Source: Leadbetterella lacustris (lineage in GTDB: Bacteria; Bacteroidota; Bacteroidia; Cytophagales; Spirosomataceae). From it: a DNA stretch of 64,000 nt. Below, piece after piece: positions 17,827 through 30,210 of this stretch (the first letter of the stretch is position 1; every line of letters begins with the position of its first letter). The position numbers were made by a program, and so were the translations under genes. The notes under the pieces are model-generated. The model saw only the letters and a list, made by a program, of their open reading frames with translations, searched no databases and was not told the DNA's origin. The stretch is taken from the NCBI GenBank assembly GCA_965234335.1, contig OZ248456.1:124001-188000 (forward strand), in the 5' to 3' direction.

Positions 17827-19410
17827 ATGAAAAAACTTATTTTTCTTTCATTAATCGTTTTCAACCTTCACGGCCAAAGCTTAAAAACAAAATTCAACTG
17901 GCACAATCTTGACCTTTCCGAAGATGGGATAAGGGGAATGAGTACAGAAAAAGCCTATACAGAATTACTTAAAAATAGAACATCAAAAACAGTAATAGTA
18001 GGAGTTATAGACTCCGGAATAGATATAAAACACGAAGACCTAAAAGATAAGATTTGGGTGAATACCAAAGAAATAGCTAAAAATGGCATTGATGATGATA
18101 ATAACGGTTTCATAGATGATATCAACGGCTGGGATTTTATTGGAGGCAAAGACGGAAAAGACATCGAGCAAGAGCAATTAGAATCTGTAAGAATGTATAA
18201 GTCGCTTCTTGAAAAATTTGGAGAAAACCCAAGTAAAAGAACAAAAAAGAAAAACAAAGCTGACCTAGCCTTGATGAGCAAGTTAAAGGGCGAAATTGAT
18301 AAAAAAAAATCTGAAGCGACGCAGTATCTACCCATGTATAAAGGGATGCTTGAAAAAATCACGCAGGCTGAAGGGATTCTGATGAAGTCAGTTGGAAAAA
18401 ATGTACTCACAAAAGAGGATATTCAGGGAATTGATGAGCAGAATGTAGATAGAAGTGTGAGAGCAGCTAAACAAGTTTGGCTGAACCTCAACGCCATGGG
18501 AGCAACAAAATCTGATATTCAAGATGGAGTTAGTCATTTTGAAGAAGAACTGAATTATAACTTAAACGAAAACTTTGACCCAAGAAAAATAGTGGGGGAC
18601 GACCTCAAAACATTGGGTTATGGAAAATATGGCAACAACGAAGTCACAGGCCCAGATGCCATGCATGGTACACATGTGGCGGGTATAATTGGTGCAAATA
18701 GAAATAATACTATTGGTGTTAAAGGTGTGGCGGATAATGTTAGAATTATGACTATCAGATGTGTGCCGAATGGTGATGAGAGAGACAAAGACGTAGCCAA
18801 CGCAATAAAATATGCGGTAGATAATGGAGCCGAAATTATCAACATGAGTTTCGGAAAACCATATTCTCCAGAAAAGTCTTGGGTAGATAATGCCATGAAA
18901 TACGCTGAATCCAAAGGTGTTCTTTTGGTATCAGCAGCAGGAAACGAAAGTGAAGATATTGACGAACACATACATTACCCAACAAGAATCCTCAAAACAG
19001 GCTCAGAAATAAATAATTGGATAACTGTAGGTGCTAGTAATTTTGAAGAAGGAGAAAATCTTCCCGCAGATTTTACAAATTACGGCAAAAAAGGCGTTGA
19101 TGTATTTGCTCCTGGTGTAGCCATTTATTCTACTGTTCCTGGTTCAAAATATGAGGAAAAACAAGGAACTAGTATGGCATCTCCGGCAGTGGCTGGTGTG
19201 GCCGCTTTACTAAAATCTTACTTCCCTGCTCTAACGGCCAAGCAAATCAAAACTATAATCCTAGAGTCAACAGCTAAACTTTCAGGTCAAGAAGTAAATG
19301 TGCCAGGCGAGAAAGTCAAAAAAGATTTCTCTGAACTAAGTAATACTGGAGGTATTGTAAATACCTACAATGCTGTAAAAATGGCTCTCCAGATGCTAGA
19401 AAAACAATGA
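17827..19410 (+). CDS. Subtilisin-like serine protease (S8 family) with a large insertion
   Basis: Secreted protease, 527 residues; a short signal peptide (KKLIFLSLIVFNLHG) precedes the domain. The triad is D62 in VGVIDSGIDIKHEDL, H280 in AMHGTHVAGIIG and S449 in GTSMASPAVAGVAALL, with the oxyanion Asn in SAAGNESED. More than 200 residues separate Asp and His, where 30-60 is usual; the insertion (about 110-270) is Lys/Glu-rich and helical. No propeptide inhibitor domain and no type IX secretion C-terminal domain are obvious. Similar inserted subtilases are typical of Bacteroidota. The substrate is unknown. Confidence 0.87.
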   Translation: MKKLIFLSLIVFNLHGQSLKTKFNWHNLDLSEDGIRGMSTEKAYTELLKNRTSKTVIVGVIDSGIDIKHEDLKDKIWVNTKEIAKNGIDDDNNGFIDDINGWDFIGGKDGKDIEQEQLESVRMYKSLLEKFGENPSKRTKKKNKADLALMSKLKGEIDKKKSEATQYLPMYKGMLEKITQAEGILMKSVGKNVLTKEDIQGIDEQNVDRSVRAAKQVWLNLNAMGATKSDIQDGVSHFEEELNYNLNENFDPRKIVGDDLKTLGYGKYGNNEVTGPDAMHGTHVAGIIGANRNNTIGVKGVADNVRIMTIRCVPNGDERDKDVANAIKYAVDNGAEIINMSFGKPYSPEKSWVDNAMKYAESKGVLLVSAAGNESEDIDEHIHYPTRILKTGSEINNWITVGASNFEEGENLPADFTNYGKKGVDVFAPGVAIYSTVPGSKYEEKQGTSMASPAVAGVAALLKSYFPALTAKQIKTIILESTAKLSGQEVNVPGEKVKKDFSELSNTGGIVNTYNAVKMALQMLEKQ

Positions 19411-19450
19411 AAATTAAAGTTTTTTTGTTATCGGGATATAAACCTTTCGA

Positions 19451-20626
19451 ATGAATATAATACTTTTTGACCAACCAAGCTTCAGGAACCAACTTAAACC
19501 AATAACCTTAACTCGGCCTATTGGCAAACTTAGAGTTGGAATATTAACCATAGATGAAAAATGGCAGAAGTATTTAAATGCCGACATATCGTTTTTGACG
19601 GAAAGCTATCTTTCAAAAAAATATAAGACTACTTATGCCAATCAAAACTACTATATCAACGCTTCGTGTTTACCAAACGAACATTTCGCAAACGCCATTT
19701 CGAAATTAAGAGAGAATGAAGCTCTCATTTCCAATGGTATACTTTTAGCTCTCTCCTCTTCTCAAAAGCTTGTTTTTGGGGAAATGAACTTACCCAAATT
19801 AAATACAATTGAGTATTCACATTCTGATGTTACTACTATATCAGAGCTACCACACTTATTTTTAAACAACGGATCTCAAATAATAGCAGATTTCGAAAAA
19901 ATAACTAAAGGCCGTAAATCAGCCTCAATTTTAGACAAATACACAGCTATTTATAACGAACAATCCATTTTCATTGAAGAAGGAGCATCTTTAAAAGCCA
20001 GCATACTTAACGCTGAAAATGGCCCTATTTATGTTGGTAAAAATGCAATCATTCAAGAAGGAAGTTTGATCATCGGCCCAGCGTCTATATGCGAAAATGC
20101 CACGGTAGCATTGGGGGCCAAAATTAGACCCAACACAACAATAGGCCCTGCCTCAAGAGTTGGAGGAGAAGTAGGAAACAGCATCTTTCACGGCTACTCC
20201 AATAAAGCTCATGACGGCTTTCTAGGTAATTCATATATTGGGAAATGGTGTAATCTTGGAGCGAATACTAATAATTCTAACCTCAAAAACGATTACAAAA
20301 CGGTTAAGCTTTACAACTACAATACACAGTCTTTATATGACACAAATGAAATTTACTGCGGTACTTTCATGGGTGATTATTCTAAGACTGGTATAAGTAC
20401 GATGTTCAATACAGGTACAGTGGTGGGAGTTTCTAGCAACATATATGGTTCTGATTTTCAAGAAAAATTCATAAATAGCTTCTCTTGGGGAGGAAAAACC
20501 GACGGATATCAAACTTATAGATTCGAAAAAGCCCTTGAAGTTATTAATGCCACCATGGCCAGAAGAGAAAAGAGCCTGAACATAGAAGAAATAGAAATTT
20601 TAAGCTACATTTCAAAAAACAAATAA
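19451..20626 (+). CDS. GlmU-like sugar nucleotidyl/acetyltransferase family protein
   Basis: A 391-residue protein of the Bacteroidota-type putative sugar nucleotidyltransferase family. The N-terminal half begins NIILFDQPSFRNQLKPITLT and TRPIGKLRVGILTI, as in that family, in place of the usual LxxGxGTR pyrophosphorylase signature. The C-terminal half is a left-handed beta helix with hexapeptide repeats: YVGKNAIIQEGSLIIGP, VALGAKIRPNTTIGPASRVG and YIGKWCNLGANTNNSNL. By analogy it may make UDP-GlcNAc, but this is family-level. It lies 7 bases upstream of holB and is probably co-transcribed with it. Confidence 0.8.
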   Translation: MNIILFDQPSFRNQLKPITLTRPIGKLRVGILTIDEKWQKYLNADISFLTESYLSKKYKTTYANQNYYINASCLPNEHFANAISKLRENEALISNGILLALSSSQKLVFGEMNLPKLNTIEYSHSDVTTISELPHLFLNNGSQIIADFEKITKGRKSASILDKYTAIYNEQSIFIEEGASLKASILNAENGPIYVGKNAIIQEGSLIIGPASICENATVALGAKIRPNTTIGPASRVGGEVGNSIFHGYSNKAHDGFLGNSYIGKWCNLGANTNNSNLKNDYKTVKLYNYNTQSLYDTNEIYCGTFMGDYSKTGISTMFNTGTVVGVSSNIYGSDFQEKFINSFSWGGKTDGYQTYRFEKALEVINATMARREKSLNIEEIEILSYISKNK

Positions 20627-20633
20627 CGAACCT

Positions 20634-21734
20634 ATGCTCTTTTCCGAAATTCCTGGCTTAGTCGAAATTAAAAATCATCTGATAAATTCGGTAAAAACCA
20701 ATCATGTAGCACACGCATTGCTATTTGATGGGGAAGCAGGTAGTGGTGCTTTACCAATGGCTTTGGCATTTGCAACCTACATCAATTGTCAAAATCCGTC
20801 AGAAACAGACGCTTGTGGTCAGTGCCCAACTTGTCAAAAAATAAACAAAATAGCCCATCCAGATTTTTTATTCGCATATCCAACAGCTGGTGGTAAAAAA
20901 GTTTTGTCCGAAAATTTCATAAAAGAATGGCGACTATTCTTACAAAACAATCCTTTCGGAACGCTCTCTGATTGGCTTAAAGAAATAGACATTAAACAAG
21001 GCAATATACCCGTAGAGGAATCTCGTCAGATTATTCAGAATCTAAGTTTAAAATCCTATGAGGGTAGATATAAAATAGTATTAATATGGATGGCAGAAGC
21101 TATGGGACAGTCCTCCGCAAATGCTTTACTGAAAGTATTAGAAGAACCACCTGAAAAAACGATATTCCTGTTGGTTACTACAAACATCAATAGATTATTG
21201 ACCACAATTATTTCCCGAACTCAAAGGGTGGCTATTAGGAATGTAAATTCAGAAGAATTGACAGAATACTTGGTCAAATCAAAGAACATCACAGAAGAGC
21301 GTTCAAAACAAATATACTTTTTATCCGAAGGTAATATTAGTAAGGCATTTGAAATAATAGACCAAAAAGACCAAAATGAAAAGACTTGGTTTGCAAATTG
21401 GATGAGGTATTGTTATGCTTTCGACTTGGGAAAACTGGTACCTCTGGCGGACGAATTTGATATTCTCACGAAAGAAAGCCAAAGAGGACTCTTGGATTAC
21501 GGGCTAAAAATAATCAGGGAAATTTACCTCCAAACTGTAGGGGCAGAGAACTTAATAAAACTGGAGAACGAAGAATTACAATTTGTGCAAAAATTCTCAA
21601 AAGTTTTTAAATTTGAAAATATCGGACAGATATCTGACCTTATTTCTGAAGGTCAAATGCTCATCGAGAGAAACGTTAGGGCTAAAATAACATTTCTTGA
21701 TATTTCGCTCAACATAGCTAGACTAATCAAGTAA
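20634..21734 (+). CDS. holB: DNA polymerase III subunit delta prime
   Basis: Clamp-loader subunit, 366 residues. The Zn-binding knuckle is CQNPSETDACGQCPTCQK; the AAA+-like core shows VLIWMAEAMGQSSANALLKV, LEEPPEKTIFLLVTTN and ISRTQRVAI. The P-loop is degenerate (GEAGSGALPM, no lysine), as expected because delta prime does not bind ATP. It starts 7 bases after the GlmU-like gene. Downstream lies the START remnant and the 5S-like array on the other strand. Confidence 0.88.
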   Translation: MLFSEIPGLVEIKNHLINSVKTNHVAHALLFDGEAGSGALPMALAFATYINCQNPSETDACGQCPTCQKINKIAHPDFLFAYPTAGGKKVLSENFIKEWRLFLQNNPFGTLSDWLKEIDIKQGNIPVEESRQIIQNLSLKSYEGRYKIVLIWMAEAMGQSSANALLKVLEEPPEKTIFLLVTTNINRLLTTIISRTQRVAIRNVNSEELTEYLVKSKNITEERSKQIYFLSEGNISKAFEIIDQKDQNEKTWFANWMRYCYAFDLGKLVPLADEFDILTKESQRGLLDYGLKIIREIYLQTVGAENLIKLENEELQFVQKFSKVFKFENIGQISDLISEGQMLIERNVRAKITFLDISLNIARLIK

Positions 21735-21810
21735 TCGGGGTTGCTAATTCAATATAGCGTGAGAACTCTTTAATTTATGTTTATCAAAAACTAACATTTT
21801 TTTAGCCCTT

Positions 21811-21921
21811 TTAGAGAATAAATAGGCACCTAATCAGTGGCAAGTTTACCATAGCAACAGGCAAATCTCCACCGGGGTCTGACTGAAAATCCATATCCCA
21901 TTTAATCCAATATTTGAAATA
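21811..21921 (-). pseudogene. Remnant of a START-domain (SRPBCC) protein
   Basis: A 36-codon open stretch on the minus strand reads YWIKWDMDFQSDPGGDLPVA then MVNLPLI, ending at a TAA at 21811. DPGG(x)LPxxxVN is the C-terminal signature of START-like lipid-binding proteins common in Bacteroidota. Immediately upstream is an in-frame stop (21922-21924), and the preceding bases show no continuing frame, so only a decayed tail is left. There is no start codon. It is downstream of the rRNA operon on the same strand. Confidence 0.5.
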
Positions 21922-22105
21922 TTAATAGTCCATTTGGCATAGCACTCCTATATTATTACAAATTCTTTATTGATTGGTAAACACTTCCAATTACATAAGT
22001 CTTCTGATATAACTTTTTTATTAACAAGGTTTTGAGATAAATTATTTATAGCAACTAAATCTCTATCTACAGCAGGCCAATGGATATTAATCCTATTGTG
22101 ATATT

Positions 22106-22203
22106 CGATTTGATTGGGTCCAAGTACTATACTTGCGTCGCATCCGACCGGTCCGGTAAGAGTCGCTTCCGACTGGTGAGGTATTCCGACATAACGTCTC
22201 TGT
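22106..22203 (-). other. Degenerate 5S-like unit A (outermost)
   Basis: Most decayed of three 5S-derived units downstream of the true 5S gene. It keeps the equivalents of gtccaagta, gtcgcatccgaccggt, ggtaagagtcgct and the flank caattgcttttaaaca that it shares with unit B, but has lost the enlarged hairpin. An intact terminator-like hairpin lies between it and unit B. Confidence 0.5.
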
Positions 22204-22219
22204 TCAATTGCTTTTAAAC

Positions 22220-22248
22220 AAAAAAACCCCAACGCTTAGGTATTGAGG
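22220..22248 (-). terminator. Terminator-like hairpin between 5S-like units A and B
   Basis: On the minus strand: CCTCAAT, loop, GTTGGGG followed by TTTTTTT. It is a slightly decayed copy of the terminator directly after the true 5S gene. Confidence 0.6.
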
Positions 22249-22266
22249 TCTTATTATAATAAAAAA

Positions 22267-22406
22267 CTGGCATTTACCTACTCTCGCGGAACTAGGCGTC
22301 CCGTTTGATTGGGGACGTCTAGTCCAAGTACCATGCTGGGGTCGCATCCGACCGGTGCGGTAAGAGTCGCTACCGACTGCTGCAGCATTCCGACTTAACT
22401 GCTCTG
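22267..22406 (-). other. Degenerate 5S-like unit B with enlarged hairpin
   Basis: Its 3' part (minus strand) is nearly identical to the real 5S gene: GAGAGTAGGTAAATGCCAG followed by the same TTTTTTATTA tail. Its 5' part keeps CAGAGCAGTTAAG. Between them the 5S body is replaced: the short helix IV (gtttgatccaag) is enlarged to a hairpin with arms ctaggcgtccc/gggacgtctag, and about 60 bases of further inverted words (gtcgcatccgaccggtgcgg, agagtcgctaccgactgc) are inserted. It cannot fold as a normal 5S rRNA. Confidence 0.6.
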
Positions 22407-22494
22407 TACAATTGCTTTTAAACAAAAAAACCAACACTTGTATACTAAAATCTAATCCAATAAAAACATGAATTTATCGAAACATCACACCGCT

Positions 22495-22600
22495 ACTCTC
22501 CCGGAACTAGGCGTCCCGTTTGATTAGGGACGCCTAGTCCAAGTTCCATACTTGGGTCGCATCCGACCGGTGCGACTGCTGCGGCATTCCGGGTTAAATC
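22495..22600 (-). other. Degenerate 5S-like unit C with perfect 11-bp hairpin
   Basis: It shares with unit B the ctactctc start, the hairpin ctaggcgtccc-gtttgatta-gggacgcctag (here a perfect 11-bp match) and gtcgcatccgaccggtgcg, but has lost the CAGAGCAG box and part of the second insertion. The next bases up to the 5S terminator show no gene. Confidence 0.6.
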
Positions 22601-22627
22601 TGAATTAGATACTGAAAGTCTATAAAC

Positions 22628-22656
22628 AAAAAAACCCCAACACTTTCGCATTGAGG
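22628..22656 (-). terminator. rRNA operon terminator after 5S
   Basis: On the minus strand CCTCAATGC-GAAA-GTGTTGGGG is a 9-bp stem with a GNRA tetraloop, followed directly by seven T. It begins 20 bases past the end of the 5S gene. Copies or remnants recur after each degenerate 5S-like unit. Confidence 0.88.
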
Positions 22657-22675
22657 TCTTATTCTAATAAAAAAC

Positions 22676-22783
22676 TGGCATTTACCTACTCTCCCGGGTT
22701 TGATCCAAGTACCATCGGCGGTGCGGGGCTTAACTGCTCTGTTCGAAATGGGAAGAGGTGTTCACCCGCCCTATCAACACCAT
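22676..22783 (-). rRNA. rrf: 5S ribosomal RNA
   Basis: About 108 nt. The minus strand contains the conserved CACCTCTTCCCATTTCGAAC (loop B/C region), AGAGCAGTTAAGCCC, CGATGGTACTTGG and GGGAGAGTAGGTAAATGCC; the ends TGGTGTT/AAATGCCA pair. Position after 23S fits a standard operon. The ends are set by the stem, accurate to a few bases. Confidence 0.92.
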
Positions 22784-22946
22784 GAATAACTTTGAAAATT
22801 AGGACTAAAAGGAATCCCAACTAACTATTTCTTCTGCTGTCTTTTGGACATCTAAATTCTTTTGACATTAATGTTAAGAGAATACTTATAACTCGCTACT
22901 CGTAACTCACTAAACATTGTGATTGAGAAAGACTGAAAATAAAAAT

Positions 22947-25763
<2,817 letters not shown>

Positions 25764-25879
25764 TTATCTCTTCTCAGTCTTTCCCATCATGTCAATGTAC
25801 TCTTTTGGCTCATTTTTCTAGCTCTCGCTTTCTGTTTTGCCTTCGTGGTATAAGTGCTATATCTATACCTAGTGTTTTT

Positions 25880-25896
25880 GTGAGCCTGCCTGGACT
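25880..25896 (-). repeat. Partial duplicate of the tRNA-Ile 3' end
   Basis: gtgagcctgcctggact, preceded by a T-run, repeats with one change the sequence gtgggcctgcctggact at the 3' end of tRNA-Ile (25951-25967). It lies in the spacer between tRNA-Ile and 23S, where many rRNA operons carry tRNA-Ala; no tRNA-Ala is present. Confidence 0.55.
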
Positions 25897-25951
25897 GTCT
25901 TCGACTATGCTCAGCCTAAACTTCCGGTCCAATCATTCTCCTTGTTTTTTG

Positions 25952-26025
25952 TGGGCCTGCCTGGACTCGAACCAGGGACCTTTACATTATCAGTGTAACG
26001 CTCTAACCACCTGAGCTACAAGCCC
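25952..26025 (-). tRNA. tRNA-Ile (anticodon GAT)
   Basis: The 74-nt minus-strand cloverleaf has acceptor GGGCTTG/CAGGCCC with discriminator A, D arm GCTCAGGTGGTTAGAGC, anticodon stem TTACA/TGTAA around CTGATAA (anticodon GAT), and T arm CCTGG-TTCGAGT-CCAGG. Located in the 16S-23S spacer as usual. Confidence 0.96.
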
Positions 26026-26183
26026 CTCAATTTTTCTGAGTCAGCATCTGTATTTCCTTCTATGCCCACCCTTACTTTTATTATACTAACTTATTTTGGA
26101 GATAAAGACTAACATTTTTTTGTTTTGTATCAAAGACCTTCCTTTATTGTTTATTTCATTAATCTTGCGATTAATTATCTCTA

Positions 26184-27692
<1,509 letters not shown>

Positions 27693-27828
27693 TTTCTTAC
27701 ATCGAAAGATCTCCCAACTTTATGTTTCGTCTCTATCTCCAATAAGTTAATGAACTTTATCCCACTTCTCGTGAGCTCGTCGCCGTCTCCAGCTTCCCTT
27801 TCTTTTTCCTTCTGTCTTAATCGGGGTG

Positions 27829-27859
27829 CAAAGGTAAGAACTTTTTTTTAATTCCCAAA
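27829..27859 (-). promoter_or_regulatory. rRNA promoter P1
   Basis: On the minus strand TTTG (27856-27859), 19 bases, then TACCTTTG (27829-27836), followed by CACCCC: a textbook Bacteroidota promoter about 135 bases upstream of the 16S 5' end. Confidence 0.8.
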
Positions 27860-27946
27860 TCTTTACAAGAAAAAAAAATATTTATTTTTATGAACTTTAT
27901 TCCCTTTTCCACAATTCCAATCTCTATTCCTTGTCGTTTGGGAGTG

Positions 27947-27979
27947 CAAAGGTAAGATACTTTTTATCCCTTTTCCAAA
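27947..27979 (-). promoter_or_regulatory. rRNA promoter P2 (upstream copy)
   Basis: On the minus strand TTTG (27976-27979), 21 bases, then TACCTTTG (27947-27954) and CACTCCC. It matches P1 at the -7 element and flanking TCTTACCTTTGCAC, so the two are probably a duplication giving a tandem-promoter rRNA operon. Confidence 0.78.
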
Positions 27980-28281
27980 TATTATTTTACTATTCTTTTT
28001 AGCCCTTTTTCCTAATTCCCTGCTTTTCAAATACTTTTGACTTTTATCTCTACGAAAGTTCTTGCTTTTGTTATATTTGTTTGGCGTTTATTTATATCTA
28101 TTTTAAGGTGCTTATTCTTTGGTTTTCTGCATTGATTGGCTCATTTCGCCAATTTTATCCACGTTTACCGTTTTGAATGATTTAGATAGATTGTTGAAAT
28201 ATTTATATTGGTTCCAAGTTTCGTTTTTTGAAAAACGTTTGATCCTATAACCAACCGTAGGTATGACGTACTAATCACACT

Positions 28282-28478
28282 GGCCTTTGGCAGGCCCTCC
28301 TTCGGAATGGGCTTGCGGATTGGACTGCCGCTCGCATAGGTTATCTTGCGTGAGGGATAGTAGTGGAGCTCTTTTTGTTTGGCCTATTAGGCCAAACAAA
28401 AAAGCGGGAACGGATAGCCCGACCCGAAGCCCCCACCACTAATGCTTATTGTTGCTCTGTTGTTTCGGGGGCGGAGGG
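28282..28478. ncRNA. GC-rich foldable element, possible structured RNA
   Basis: Non-coding between the rRNA promoters and the GH125 gene. It holds nested inverted repeats: GGCCT/AGGCC (28282-28295), GCGG/CCGC around 28315-28332, the outer pair tagtagtgg (28349-28357) with ccaccacta, and a perfect 15-bp palindrome arm TTTTTGTTTGGCCTA around a single T (28372-28402). Flanks include gcgtgagggatag and acggatagcccgaccc. I recall similar wording in Bacteroidota genomes (possibly the Flavo-1 RNA class) but cannot confirm it. The preceding 300 bases (27980-28281) are AT-rich with no gene. Confidence 0.45.
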
Positions 28479-28516
28479 GCACGCCCAAAATATATCTATT
28501 TATATGTAGGAGGAGT

Positions 28517-29974
28517 TTACAAAACTTGCTTTAGTAGATGAGGTCTTTCTTTCTCTATTTTGAGGATGAGCTCACCAAAAAGTGTGTTGGCCCATGCAAA
28601 CCATTTTCTAGTAAACTTGGTGGATTCGTCTTTGTCGAAGGATTCGTGTATAAAGCCTGTGTTGGCATGAGTGTTTTTTAGGAACTTTAATTGCTGTAGG
28701 ATTTCCGAGTCGGATTGTGAAGTCATAGCTCGTATGATAAGACTCATTGGCCATATTTGGTTGATGAGCGTGTGCGGGCTTCCTATGCCTTCGGCTGCTT
28801 TTCCCTTGAAATAGTAAGGATTTTTGGAGGACAACACAAATCGTCTGGTGTTAATGTAAATTGGGTCTGTGGTTTTCAGAAGACCTAAATAAGGCAAACT
28901 TAGGAGATTGGGCACGTTGGCGTCGTCTTGAAATAGGGCATTGCCAAATCCATCCACCTCCATGGCATAAATAGAACCAAAGTCTGGGTGTTTAACTATT
29001 CCGAACTGCTGTATCGCCTTTTGAACTTGCTTGGCTAAATTGTTACATTTTTGTGCAAATGCATTGTCTTGATAGATGAATTGGGATATTTCTGCTATTT
29101 GTTCCAAGCTTTTTACTGCAAAAAGATTGGACGGAATAAGAAATGGGTATTGGGTAGCGTCGTCAGAGGGCCTGAAGATACTGTGGATCATGCCGTTCGG
29201 TTTGGTATTGTTGCCATATCCATTGCCTGGCACGGTGTCGGTTGACCAAGATGTAGTTCTTCCAAACCTGTACGGGCCTTTTGAGGTAAGTCGTTGTTGC
29301 TCTATAAATGTATCAACGATGAGTTTGGCTGATTTCAACCAATCAGAAGTAAATTGTTCTTTTCTGCCGATTTTTTTCCAGAAGTGATAAGACAAACGAA
29401 TATGGTAGCACAATGAATCTATTTCCCATTTGCGTTCATGTAGCTCAGGTTTCATGGCAGTGTGGTCGGAATACCACTCACTTTTTTCGGGTTTTTCGTT
29501 GAAAGCGTTGGCGTATGGATCTATGATGATGCATGCTGCTTGGCGATTTATAACGCCAAGAATTAAATCTTGCAGCGGTTTGGAGTCTTTCGAAATTTCA
29601 AGATATGGCCAAACCTGAGCGGTGCTATCACGCAGCCACATGGCGTGGATATCGCCCGTGATGACGAATGTGTCGAAAACACCATCTTTTTGAGAATGAG
29701 ATACGGTGGTGTCGAGGGTATTTGGAAAACAGTTTTCAAAAAGCCATGCTATTTCTTTATCTGCACATTTTGCTTTGATTCTTTCAATCGCTTTTTCTAC
29801 CAAAGCATCGCTGAATTTTCTTTGTGCTTTGTCAATCCTTACAGTAGGAAAATCTTGTTTTTTAGAAAATTCTAAAGATGGAGATAAAAGAAAGGCCGAT
29901 GAGGCTATGGCGAATTGGCGACGGGAGATTTTTGAGTCAGTCATATTTGAATCGGCTGTGTTGCTACAACCCAA
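28517..29974 (-). CDS. Glycoside hydrolase family 125 (exo-alpha-mannosidase-like)
   Basis: Metal-independent exo-alpha-1,6-mannosidase family, 485 residues. A Tat-type signal is seen in KISRRQFAIASSAFLLSP (residues ~14-31); the true start may be the second Met (29944), which places the RR nearer the N-terminus. Family motifs: VFDTFVITGDIHAMWLRDST (catalytic-acid region with WLRDS), DPYANAFNEKPEKSEWYSDH, HERKWEIDSLCYHIRLSYHF, and at the C-terminus GSPHTLINQIWPMSLIIRAM and TGFIHESFDKD. It is monocistronic and follows the foldable element, transcribed toward it. Likely periplasmic, acting on mannosides. Confidence 0.88.
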   Translation of the reverse strand: MGCSNTADSNMTDSKISRRQFAIASSAFLLSPSLEFSKKQDFPTVRIDKAQRKFSDALVEKAIERIKAKCADKEIAWLFENCFPNTLDTTVSHSQKDGVFDTFVITGDIHAMWLRDSTAQVWPYLEISKDSKPLQDLILGVINRQAACIIIDPYANAFNEKPEKSEWYSDHTAMKPELHERKWEIDSLCYHIRLSYHFWKKIGRKEQFTSDWLKSAKLIVDTFIEQQRLTSKGPYRFGRTTSWSTDTVPGNGYGNNTKPNGMIHSIFRPSDDATQYPFLIPSNLFAVKSLEQIAEISQFIYQDNAFAQKCNNLAKQVQKAIQQFGIVKHPDFGSIYAMEVDGFGNALFQDDANVPNLLSLPYLGLLKTTDPIYINTRRFVLSSKNPYYFKGKAAEGIGSPHTLINQIWPMSLIIRAMTSQSDSEILQQLKFLKNTHANTGFIHESFDKDESTKFTRKWFAWANTLFGELILKIEKERPHLLKQVL

Positions 29975-30210
29975 TTTTAGCTTTTTTGAAATAATAACAA
30001 AAATAGCTCTCGCTTTTAATTTCTCCTAAAGATTGATTTGAAGAATATTACTTTTAGGCGGACAATAAAGATATTGATGCTGAAATAAATCTTTAGGAGG
30101 AGTGGAATTCTAAAAATAGTTTGGCCTGAAAGACTTTGGAAATGGATACTTTGGGAGAAGAAGAATTCTAAGTGCAAGTATGCTGAGCGATTTTGAAAAG
30201 CCGCTCTTCT

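Noticed and set aside
28072..28079. TATATTTG on the plus strand as a promoter for the foldable element
   Set aside because: The match to TAnnTTTG is good, but no TTTG lies at a 19-21 base distance upstream, and the strand of the element is unknown.
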